DNA of 64,000 bases, from assembly GCA_021399435.1 (NCBI GenBank), contig JAJTUP010000112.1, positions 1 through 64,000 of the forward strand, written 5' to 3'. The stretch comes from Diaporthe sp. PMI_573 (taxonomy: Eukaryota; Ascomycota; Sordariomycetes; Diaporthales; Diaporthaceae). A program made the position numbers and the translations under genes. This document shows, one piece after another, positions 47,781 through 57,800 of this stretch (the first letter of the stretch is position 1; every line of letters starts with the position of its first letter). Under the pieces are notes generated by a model that saw only the letters and a list, made by a program, of their open reading frames with translations, did no database searches and had not been told where the DNA came from.

Positions 47781-48949
47781 CCTTATAGCCCTAATAATTA
47801 ATAAGTTATTAAAGAAAAAAATATTTTTTATTTATTTATTATTTGAGCTTTTTATTCTTTTATTTTATTTCGGGGGTTTATTATATATAAGTAATATATA
47901 TTATTATAATTCTTATTTTATTTAGTATTATGTAAGCACGTCTGCTTACGTAATTGGGCTAATATACTTATATATACTAGCCTAATCAAGGTAATAGCTA
48001 AGCTTTACAAGTAGCTAGCTGATGTTTATATCTAACTCTACTAACTTAAATTCCCTAAAATTAACGCCCTTAGTCTCCCTATTGTCAATAGGAACCTATT
48101 ATATAATTGCGATACAGACAATATCTGCGTGTGCTACTGGCTAATTTTAATTAAAGTTATAATGTAAGAACTTGAAGGAATAGATCCTGGTACTAGGATT
48201 AAGCCGCAGATAACCTTTTTAATAGCCAGGAGCTTTGTAAATGCCCTGTTTTAGGTGGTAGAGAATAAATTTAATAAATCTCCCGACCTAGGATTTAACA
48301 CGTACAGGCAACAGAATACCCTTTACGCTAGACACCATTTCTCCTGGTTTGTTTATAATACTTAGCTTAACTCTGCTGCTAATAAAGGACCTTTTATACT
48401 TATATATAGGGATCTCCTTATACTGATAAGTAACTTGCTGTTTGATAACAAGCTTAACCTTGTAGGCATACTAGACTGGGAATAAAGCTTTATTGTTCTA
48501 GCATAAATGCTAGCCCCGCTAGTCTGGCTAAGCAGCAGCGACCTAAAATAGATGTTTATCGGCACGTATCTATTCTACAACAAGGTTGGCCGTCTTGTCA
48601 CCACCGTCTAAGACCGAGAGCAAGCACTCTAGGTCCCGCCATGACTCTTTTAAAAATGGGCCAAGTTAGAAACATAGTGCTATACAGCCGTAGTAGTTGC
48701 CCTGTTAAGCCTAGACCTAACCTATAACGCCTACTAAAACTTTATATTCTACGAGGCTAAAGAGCCGAGACTAGAGGAACCTGGCTTTAACTTTAAGGCA
48801 TTTTATATAAGAGCTATTCACCCTTGCCTAACGGCCTTTATAGAAACCCTAGAGCAGAAGGCTTTACTTGTATATAAAAAGGAGGAATAGATATGCTTTT
48901 TTATAGATAAGAAGGAGTACTTTGGTAACCCAACTATACAATAGATAGC

Positions 48950-49860
48950 AGGAAAGGGTTTATAATAGTTTAGATAGCTATAAGGATATTGTTAAGACGC
49001 TAGCATCTTATAGGTAGTAGAGGATAAGTAAGTAGGTTGTTGTTATCTAAGTAGTAGTGTGGAGAAGCATGGTAGGCTTTAGATAAAAAGAGGCTTTGCT
49101 ATTATACAATATCTCTAGAAGGTATAAGAATAAGAAACAGAAAAAGTTGAGACTATAGGTTGTAAAAATAGAATTTAGATTGATAATTTACTAAATTATA
49201 ATTTAAGTAACTATTTTCTAGGTTAAGCTTTCTATATACCTAGAGGATAAGTAATAAATAAAGATAAAGCTATAGCTGGGTATAGTAGTATAAATCGGTA
49301 TGTTAGCAGCATTAGTTAAGTTTTGCTTATATCTAATATGACTAAGTCGTATATTGCCCTATTCTTTAGTAAATAACATATTAATAAGTCTGAGCCAAGG
49401 TTTGTTATTGGTTAGTTACAAAGTTTAGTGGGCTCTTAAAGATTTAGCTGGACGGGTAGGAGTATTATAAAAATTTATTGACTTGGCTTAGCTATAAAGC
49501 TATTGGTAGAGCGGCTAGTAGCTACTTGTAGCTGTAAGAGATGTACTAGTGGCTTTATTAATGGTGGCTATTGTTTGAGCCATACAGTGCTATAGCCTAT
49601 TAGTATGCCTGGCTACTAACCTTAGCTAGTAGGCTTAGAACTTAAACTTATATTATAAGTTCTTCTAATAGCCTTTATAGCCCTGTAGATATTCCCTTAG
49701 ACTTGTTAAAGTCGTCTTTAATGATGTGATTATATAGTTATAATCTTGGTTTTTTTTGGTGGTTTTTTTTAACTCTGGCACGTAACCAAGTACTAAGGGC
49801 TGTCTTATACCTTTTAGCGCTAGAGACGCTATATTTTTACGCCCCCTTTGCTACCGCCGG
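48950..49860. other. AT-rich region, no gene recognised
   Basis: It follows the APH pseudogene. I see scattered short open stretches but no family signature or repeat. Confidence 0.4.
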
Positions 49861-49876
49861 ACAGATATTGTGTTAA

Positions 49877-51400
49877 ATGGATCCTCTTCCCGCCAAACGT
49901 AGTTCGGGTAGGACGAGAACAATATAGCGATAAGGTACCGAAGGCAAAAATTACTAGAAAATTCCTATATGCCGGAAAGGGAGGGCGTCGATAACTGGTA
50001 AATATCTATATATTAATTTATACCCCTATTCTTTATTGAGTAAAGGGAAATTTAGAGATAGGAGCTAGAAAATGTAATAGTTGTCGAGAGCTTTATATTG
50101 TAGGCTACCCGCCTAAACTAATATATAGCAAATATATTCTTCTCTATCTACTTCTAAAATATTGTCGTTACCTATACAGCTAACCATTTTACTGCTACTA
50201 TAAGCTTATAACAAGATATAACTAATGTTGTCTCGCTAATAATACATATCTGTAAAACTTTAATACAATTTATATAGTCTACTGCAAGTAATAGCTTTTA
50301 TTGTAAGCCCTAAATATTAATAATAGGTAGCGTAATGTTAAGACCCGCAGCTTTCTACAATATAGCGGCCAGTGCTTACAGTTATATAATGTACGCAGAC
50401 GTCTAGACGGATAGCTATATCTTTGTTTCCTTTGTCGAGCTGTCGAGAGTCTTAGTCTTGATGTTAATAGTAATGGGGCGGAAATATAGGGGCTAGTAGT
50501 TAGTATGGTTGATAGATTTGTAGTTGTTAAATTTAAGATACTTAATAACTTGGCGGCATATTGGTTTACTATTAAGGGTAATGTAAAAGTTAATTATCTT
50601 GGCTTAAAGGTTGATACTAAAGCTATAGCGGGGGAGGTATGTTTTAGTAATAGGCGCTTGTATAATATTTTAGTGAGAGATAGAGCTTTAGAAGGGTATT
50701 AAGGCAATATTAAGTAATAGGTTATAGACCTGGGTATTTTAAGAGGATTCTAATACATTTTTAGAGATATATAGTTTAGTATAGTATATAACCTTTTGTA
50801 GGTCTTTAAATTTATTGTTAATATTTTAAGTAACCTCGTTATTCTTATCCCCAACCAGCCAGAGATTTCTTTTATAAATATTATTATTTATAATATTAAG
50901 ATCTATAAGCCTTAAAGAGGCCTATATAGCCTTAGCTACGGGCTTGGGCATAATGCTATATCTGTATCCTACTGCCTTAATATTATTTAACAAACTTGTA
51001 ACATCTATAGGAAGATCTCTATATAATTTAAGGTATATAAATTAGACGGGCTTCTCGGTAAGTATAAGATTAGCTATGTTCTTAACTAGACTTTGCAATT
51101 ATATCGATTTACTGGCGCTAGTAGTGCTTGTCTTTATAGACTGTATTAGCGTTATTAGGACATTATTTTAATGTTTGCTTAGGTGTTGTAAGCTAAAGGC
51201 TGCGTTAAATATAAGCCTGCGGCATTTGAAAGGAGACAAGGTATAAGGAGTGGCCTCTGGGTTGGCGTCTAAAAAGGTAGAAAAGTTTATACTGGGCGGT
51301 GGGGAGGAGAGGCCGAGGGTATAGTTGTGATAGGTATGTGGGAACTTATATTTGCGATGGTTGGGGGATAAGCTAGGTAGCCAAGATAGAGTATAAATGA
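49877..51400 (+). pseudogene. Unidentified multi-segment coding relic
   Basis: It opens MDPLPAKRSSGRTRTI at 49877. Further plus-strand segments in other frames follow: TANHFTATISL (near 50175), a stretch through SYIMYADV.TDSYIFVSFVELS (near 50380), an open 65-codon run at 50505-50702 (NNLAAYWFTIKGNVKVNYLG), then RGLYSLSYGLGHNAISVSYC (near 50915) and RFTGASSACLYRLY (near 51107). Frame changes may be introns or indels. Stops are mainly TAG. I do not recognise the family, so gene or transposon origin is open. Confidence 0.4.
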
Positions 51401-52679
51401 CTTGCTGTACCTAGGCTTTAATTTAGGCAACTTGTATATTTAATTAATCCTTGTAAGCGCTAGATGTTATTACTAGGTAGCTTCTTTAAATTAAGAGATA
51501 GTAGGTAAATATTAATATAGTTTTTTTGGTATTTAATATAATTAATAAGTGCGAGGAGTTTATCTTTAGTGGTAACGCTACACTAGGTGTTAGTAGTTAG
51601 TTGTTTAGGCAATGCTAACTAGAAATATATTTTTTATCCTACTATATATACAAAATAGATTGCATATTGTATCTATATAATTTCCGATATTAATATCTGT
51701 TAAACTTGTAATTTTACGCTATATTATATTGCCTGGGTTGGAATTTTTGTATATATTGGTTATAATAAGCGGGTAGTTATTAGATATAATGACAAATATT
51801 GTATTATAAGGAAACAGGGCGTTACTTAACTTGTGCTGGGATTACTTCCTCTTATGATTAGGTGTGCTCGGACCGCGTTTAGTGTTATCCCCCCGAGCGC
51901 TATTTGTACAGGTAGAGTAGTTTAGAGCGGACAATGTTTAGAAACCCTCGGTTCTAACTATACCTACCCTGCTTTCCAAGCTCTACCCGCTAAATAAAAG
52001 TTTTTAAACATTATTTTTAACCTTATAACCGCCATATCCTTAATTATATATAATCTATATTAATTATAGTACTTTTTATATTGTTTAAAATATTATTATA
52101 TAATTAATAATATACTTAAGCTTATCTATTAAAATAGTATCTAGTATAGTTAAGTAAACTGTCTTAGTATAGGCATATATATTATACTTACTATATAATG
52201 GTATTTCTTTTCTTTTAGTTAAAGAGAAAGTAAGAATTAACTAACTAACTAAATAATATTATCTAATAATATATATATATAAAGCCTATTTAATACTAAT
52301 TATTAATTATTTTAAATAATTATAGATTAATATAAGTAAAAAGATAAAACTTTATCTAAATTACTATTAGTAAAGTTAAAACTAGATATTTAGCCTCTTA
52401 TACTACTTTTTAAAATTCTATATTATTATTTATTAAAGTAAAACTAAATATAGAGACTTTTAAATAACTACTCTATTAACTTTTATATAAAAAAAGACTA
52501 TTATTATTTGTTAAATAAAAACGCTTAAATTTAGCTATATATTTATAGAGTATATATACTAAAAGATAAGTTTAATAGCTATAAGTTAATTTTTAAGCTA
52601 TTTTAAAGCCCTAACTTTATATTTCTATATTACTCTAAAGAATGGTGCCTTTAGCTAGAGTTGTAATAGAATTTGATAT

Positions 52680-52810
52680 ATTGTAGTAATACTACTACAT
52701 TACTATATTTATACTGTATAAATATAGTAATGTAGTTAAAGGGTTTTGTAGTTTTATAGTTTGTAGTTTTACAGTTTTGTAGTTTATAGTTTTTGTATAA
52801 AACTATAAAT
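52680..52810. repeat. Palindromic TGTAGTTT-repeat, copy 1
   Basis: An AT-rich palindrome around ACTACATTACTATATTTATA is followed by tandem TGTAGTTTTATAGTTTG units. A matching copy is at 53260-53430. Confidence 0.7.
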
Positions 52811-53259
52811 TTTATACATATATACAACTTACGTAAATAAAAAGAATTCTAAATAATATATATTATAGAGCTAATTTGTCTCTATAAAACTATATATTTT
52901 TTATAAATATTACTTAAAGACTCAATATATAAAAAATCTTTATATTATAGATAAAACTTTTATAAATATATTTCGCTATCTAAGCTTATTTTAAGCAAAA
53001 TATTAATAAAAGATAATATATTAAATATATATAAGTTTAACTAAAGTATATAATTATAATAGAAATAATCTATAAATAGTAAAATATATAGTTTATAGAA
53101 AATATAATATTTAATATTTAATTCTTTTAATCTATATACTAAATATGCTTAATTTAAATTTAAAATAAAAATAAATAGAATATTAACTTATTAATATATT
53201 TATCTATTAACTTATTAATCTTTTATTTTATTATATATTTCTTTTATTATATATAAATA

Positions 53260-53430
53260 TAGTAATGTAGTAGTACTACTATATTATTACATTTATACTG
53301 TATAAATATAGTAATGTAGTATAAAGGTTTTGTAGTTTTATAGTTTGTAGTTTTATATATTTGTAGTTTTGTAGTTTTATAATACTGTAGTAATGTAGTT
53401 TTGTAGTATTGTAGTTTGTAGTTATAGTAT
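53260..53430. repeat. Palindromic TGTAGTTT-repeat, copy 2
   Basis: Same organisation and orientation as 52680-52810, with more TGTAGTTT-type units toward 53430. Confidence 0.7.
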
Positions 53431-53559
53431 AGTTTTAGAACTCTGACTATACTAAAGCTTTATATGTAATTATGCTCCAAATATATGCTATATATACTTT
53501 CTTAGCATAATTATAGCTATATCCCTATATCCTTACTGTAATCCTAGTAAGAGCATATA

Positions 53560-54335
53560 TTTAGGTTTTCATCTTTTTCTTTATCTTAGTTATATATACA
53601 AACTATTATAGCTTATAATTTAGCTATACCCTTAAGAAGTAGGCCTTAGTAACTAGAAAGAAAGGTTTACCTAATATTACTATAGGGTTCTTATAAGGTT
53701 ATTACTCCTTTATAAAATACATTAGCTTGCTTTTAAAGGTATTAAAGCACATCCCTTATTCCTTTGCCTATTAGTTATATACTCTCTATACCTTTGCTAA
53801 TTTGCTGCAGTTCTACTAAGCAGTTCTCCTACATATAAACAGGTTAATATTATCTGTAAATCCTACTACTACAACTTTAGGGATATGGTAAAGGTACTAA
53901 TATAGTAATATGATATAGAGGAGAAAGAGGATAAGGGATAGTAGCAACCCTTATAGGACTCTTATGTTAATTATGTACGCCTAAGAGCTCCTCTTATTAA
54001 AGCTAAGTTGTATTAACCTCCTAGTAAGGTAAGAGCGGACTATCTAAGTAATCCACTATAGTACCCCTATTCCTATTAGTGTAGAGATGAGGGTGTAGTG
54101 GTGGACTTTGTTAAATGCTCCAGACATATCCAGCTGTAGGAGTGAGGCTACGCCCTTATGTTGCTACGTCTTTGATACGAGGTTGGTAATAACTTGCACC
54201 GCGAGCTCTGTGTTCCTCTGTTCCTAGTTTCCCATCTGCCCTTCTGGGAGCACTCCGGAGCTTTCTACGAAGGCGGTGAGACGTCGTGCTAGTATCGCTT
54301 CAACGACTTAAGCTATTATATAAGTTATATTAAAG
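53560..54335 (-). pseudogene. LINE (Tad1-like non-LTR) reverse transcriptase relic
   Basis: The minus strand, from about 54330 downward, reads as the reverse transcriptase of a fungal non-LTR element: ILARRLTAFVESSGVLPEGQ, then LLQLDMSGAFNKVHHYTLIS (the D-x-x-x-A-F-D box, last Asp as Asn), then a SP-like LSLILFLLYI and the FTDNINLF box corresponding to FADD. Stops are TAG/TAA. The half nearest the gene island (54090-54300) is distinctly less mutated than the half away from it. The element is truncated at both ends. Confidence 0.82.
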
Positions 54336-54808
54336 TATATATAATTATATTAAGGGCTTAACTTAAGTTTAATACTTTTTATCTTAGTAAGCATTATTTA
54401 TATTCCTTACTACCCTTTAATGTAATACACTGTAGATACCTAACCTAAGTATCACTGGTGTGCCTCTGTTAACGTGCTGCTGCTACGGATTATCCCATTC
54501 GACTATGGTAACAATGACATGGCCAGCATGTGTTTTAATGGGCCTGAAAGCTCTTGCAGCGCAGGAGGCATGACTAAATCCAAACGGAGTGCCATACCGG
54601 CAAGCATATTACTGTCTGATAACTTTAAGGTAGGTATTGACACATAGAGGGGCTGAACCTTGATTTGGGACAACCAGGTTTCTGCTATGAATGGAAGCAG
54701 GTACCTGCCTGCCATTTGCCCTCTGTGGCATTGCTGACTAGGGTTCCTTCCGGAGAATAACGAGATAATCTTCGGAGGATAATGGGATAATCACACAACC
54801 TCAACGGC
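54336..54808. other. Boundary region and 3' flank of the GH55-SGNH gene
   Basis: An AT-rich patch to about 54420, then normal composition. No separate gene is evident. Just beyond the stop codon lies a cluster of GATAA-containing sites (54755-54792), and TGGGATAATC occurs at 54488-54497 (complement) and 54783-54792. Confidence 0.5.
54755..54792. promoter_or_regulatory. GATAA cluster just past the stop codon
   Basis: Four GATAA-type sites in 38 bp (GAATAACGAGATAATC, GGATAATGGGATAATC). GATA-type sites bind fungal factors such as nitrogen regulators, but a role downstream of a gene is inference. They may equally be a decayed copy of the recurring TGGGATAATC repeat. Confidence 0.35.
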
Positions 54809-57800
54809 CTAATTCCTTCGGAAGGCGTCACTGACAGCTTGTGCGATATGCCAATTCGCTCGGGTCTTCGGGTGGAACATCTTCGTAAAGCGCACCTCGA
54901 AGTCGGTAATCGTGACGCTGCCATCGCTATTGCGCGTCACATCATCATGGTACACCGTGTCGTCATCCCCTGAGCCAGTAGGGATCGCCCCCGATGCAAC
55001 GCCCTTGGCCACATCGCAGTTCATGGCATCCAGGGGCTCGCTGCTGTCCCCAGGCTCGGTAGCACTGCACGTGCCGCTGTTGTAGTTGTCTATAGACCAG
55101 TCCGACGGTGCATTTGTCCGCTGTGGCGGGAGGTGGAAGCCCTCGCTCTCCTTGGGGATATCATCCCAACCGTTGTCGTAGAAGAAGGCCACGGTTGCCT
55201 GCCCGGCCTCGGTCTTGAGCGTCTCCTTGACGCCCAGCTCGCAGAACCGCTTACCCTGGTAGATGTTGCCCAGCTTCTCGATGTTGACGTGGACTGCCTT
55301 GGGGTACGCCAGCCCGGCGTTGTATCGTCGGATGGCGAAGTCGATCTGGTCGTTGACGAGCGTCGAGAGCTCGTTGAGCTGGTTCCGCAGCGTCGTCTTG
55401 AGGTACTCGCCTGCCCAGATGCCCTCCTGGAAGTAGCTGCTGTCGCAGGCTGTGTCTGCCACCTCGAAGAACTGGGGATATGAGGTCCAGTAGACGATAA
55501 AGCGGTCCGTGTAAGCCTTGGCATGGATCTGGTCCAGGACGTCATGCACCAGTTCCTGGACCTTGTTCGCCTCCAGAATGTTCTTGGCGTTGCTGATGTC
55601 ACCCTGGCACTTGGACCTACTGCCCAGGGGATAACCCATGATGCAGTGGCTCACGATGTCATCGAATCCGAGGTCATTCCCGGTGAAGGAGCAGGTGGCC
55701 AGGTCAGAGGACTGGGGGAACCAGTTCTCGAGCTGTTTGCCCTTCTCCTTGCCATCGAGGAACTGTTGGGCTGTCTCGCCACTGCAGGCAAGAGGCTGCC
55801 AGTCGGGCTGGACGTCGTGGGAGAAACGAATAATCTGATCAAGGATGGCGATGTAACTGCCCGTACCGCGCTTGCGGGTATCGGTATCGTCCAGGGGCTT
55901 ACCGGCCCCGATGCCGGCTGTGTAAGAGTCGCCAAAGGCCACCCAGCCTTCCTGGACGGGATATCCGGGTGTGGCTATGTCGATGTCCTCGTGATTTGTG
56001 CCATATGTTGCGACGGTGGCCCACCAGGGGTAGCCGGTGGCTTGAAGATGATCTTGGGCGTATTTGATGACGTTGGTGGACTCGCTGATGGCTGGCGTCA
56101 CGATCTCGCGGGCGCCGATAGTGGTGATGTCGGTGAACCAGCTGCTCGCGACGCGGTAGATGTTGACAAGCCGCTGCTGGCAGCTGTTGTCATTGACGCA
56201 GTCTTGGACGTAGTCCTTGAACCACGAATACATGCCTGTTCCGTCGATGTAGATGTTCTTGGAGAATTGGACTATCAAGGACCACGCGGCATTACAGTCC
56301 ACCGTGTCCTCGCCGCACATGTCGAACAAGGGGTCACCAATCCAGAGTGGGCTCCGGAAGGGGGTCGGAGCTTGAAATTGGGGGGCCCCTTGGAAGTCTG
56401 GATACCCCTGAGTCAGCGGCTGAACCTTTCATCATATGGCATGCACCTAATGTCGGGGAATGGCAGAGTACTCACAGGGTGATTCCGTCTGGATGATACT
56501 CATGTACACATTACTGGCATTGACAAGATTGTACTGGTACATGACCGAGTGCTCGGAGGCGGTACCGCGGAACCACAAGCCGCCCCCATCACCTTGGATG
56601 AGCATGCCTGGTTAGACACAGGAGTAAGCATCAGGTTCCCTGCCACTTCGAAACCTTGTTAGAGGGGGAGAGTTGTTCACGGACCTCGAGCGAAGAATAT
56701 ATCGATTTGACTGCTCATGTCCTGCGAAGGGTAGTCGATGTCGTGATCTGCGCTCGGGAGTTAGCTAGGTTATGGGACAATCCAATATGGATAGAGGACA
56801 TGGGGGATCTGGTACCTCCCACCCATGCCCAGACATTTTCAAAGTATCTGAAGGAACGCACTCAGGTCAGCACGAATAAAACACCAGCTCGAGATGAGTC
56901 TTTACCCATTGGCAGCCCCAGTGACCAGCAACATGATTGATCCGGCAATGCATTTCGACTGCACACCCCCCGTGAGCTTGGGACAGTCGGCATGGGTCAG
57001 CGAGGTGCCCGCAGCACCACCAACTCGGAAGTGACAATCTATTAGGCCATGTCAGCGCAACAGACTCGAAGGAGGCAATGCGAGATCAAGGAGGTACTCA
57101 CCCCACATGCCAACGGAGCCCTGTTTTTCGGCCCTGATGTTCCACTGGACCAGCACCAGACCAGGAAGTGCCCCCCTGGAGGTAAACATGAGGTTCTGCA
57201 GCTCAGCAGTGCCAGTCTCTCCCCGGCCCACCGTGATCATCGGTTGAGAGTTACCCTCGTCTGCAAAGGCCGAGCCATAGGCCATCAGCTGAGACCAATC
57301 TTCGCCTACGACGCGAGAGTTGACCGGGACCTGTGATCACGTCAGTCACTGTAAGGGGCCACGAACCTATCTGCCCTAGCGGTGACACTAGGGGCTTGAG
57401 TCCTTCCTATGGGATAATCGGGCTTCCATCATGATGAACTCACAAGAATCGGGGCCGATATCATGTACGTTCCCGCTTTTATGGGCGTCAGGTTAGCATG
57501 AGGTGCTTTCTACCAACTCTCTTCTCCGCTGGAGCAAGGTAGTTGGCATACCTGGAATATACAGAACAAGGTTATTGGATGCCGCATAGATCAGCAAGCT
57601 CTGCAAAGCCGTGGTATCATCTGTTACACCGTCTCCTACATGTTGTTGTCAGTGGGATCATCACTTGTTCCACACCCAGGGGTACGCCGTAGCACACCGA
57701 TATCCCAGGGGGCGATGAAGGCGTTGAAAATAAGAAAAACAACATCAACAGGTAGTGGTACGAACCTTTGGCCACTATGTTGGCGTTCAGAATTTGATTG

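Larger units (their letters stand above)
39908..47972 (+). mobile_element. 630-bp element D, copy 2 (interrupted by gypsy E)
   Basis: It consists of 39908-40352 and 47786-47972, together about 632 bp and colinear with D1 (29925-30554). The target duplication TATAC is at 39903-39907 and 47973-47977, inside the APH pseudogene. Gypsy E sits between the halves. The perfect hairpin and the ACGTAAGC palindromes are conserved with D1. Confidence 0.85.
39440..48945 (+). pseudogene. APH-type phosphotransferase pseudogene, split by nested transposons
   Basis: Remains of a fungal phosphotransferase of the APH/choline-kinase-like superfamily. The N-terminal lobe is at about 39440-39907 (TEGSLI.TAFIIIGYI.GQTLKDLSF). 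The frame resumes at 47978 after element D2 (SLIKVIAKLYKQLADVYIQL). The catalytic part has YRDLLILISNLLFDN, corresponding to the HxD...N loop with His changed to Tyr (a RIP-type CAT to TAT), and LVGILDWE, the metal-binding DxD/DWE region, near 48388-48480. The C-terminal part (EPRLEEPGFNF) ends near 48945. Spacing in the catalytic loop is two residues longer than usual. Many TAG stops and the insertions rule out function. RIP of this gene suggests it was itself duplicated. Confidence 0.8.
51401..53550. other. AT-rich region with short repeats, no gene
   Basis: It holds a GC-richer patch near 51840-51990 without a frame I can recognise, a degraded copy (about 52500-52660) of the inverted-repeat element at 62.1-63.7 kb, and two copies of a palindromic microsatellite-bearing repeat (listed separately). 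The rest is almost pure A/T. Confidence 0.5.

Noticed and set aside
54809..56329. Treating the 506-codon open frame as a stand-alone GDSL lipase gene
   Set aside because: Its first 115 residues are the GH55 C-terminus, the frame is open upstream of the ATG to a good acceptor, and fifteen further exons join in phase.
55523..56482. 319-codon open frame on the plus strand opposite the last exon
   Set aside because: It is the antisense shadow of the GC-rich GH55-SGNH exon. The minus strand has recognised domains and motifs; the plus-strand product shows none.
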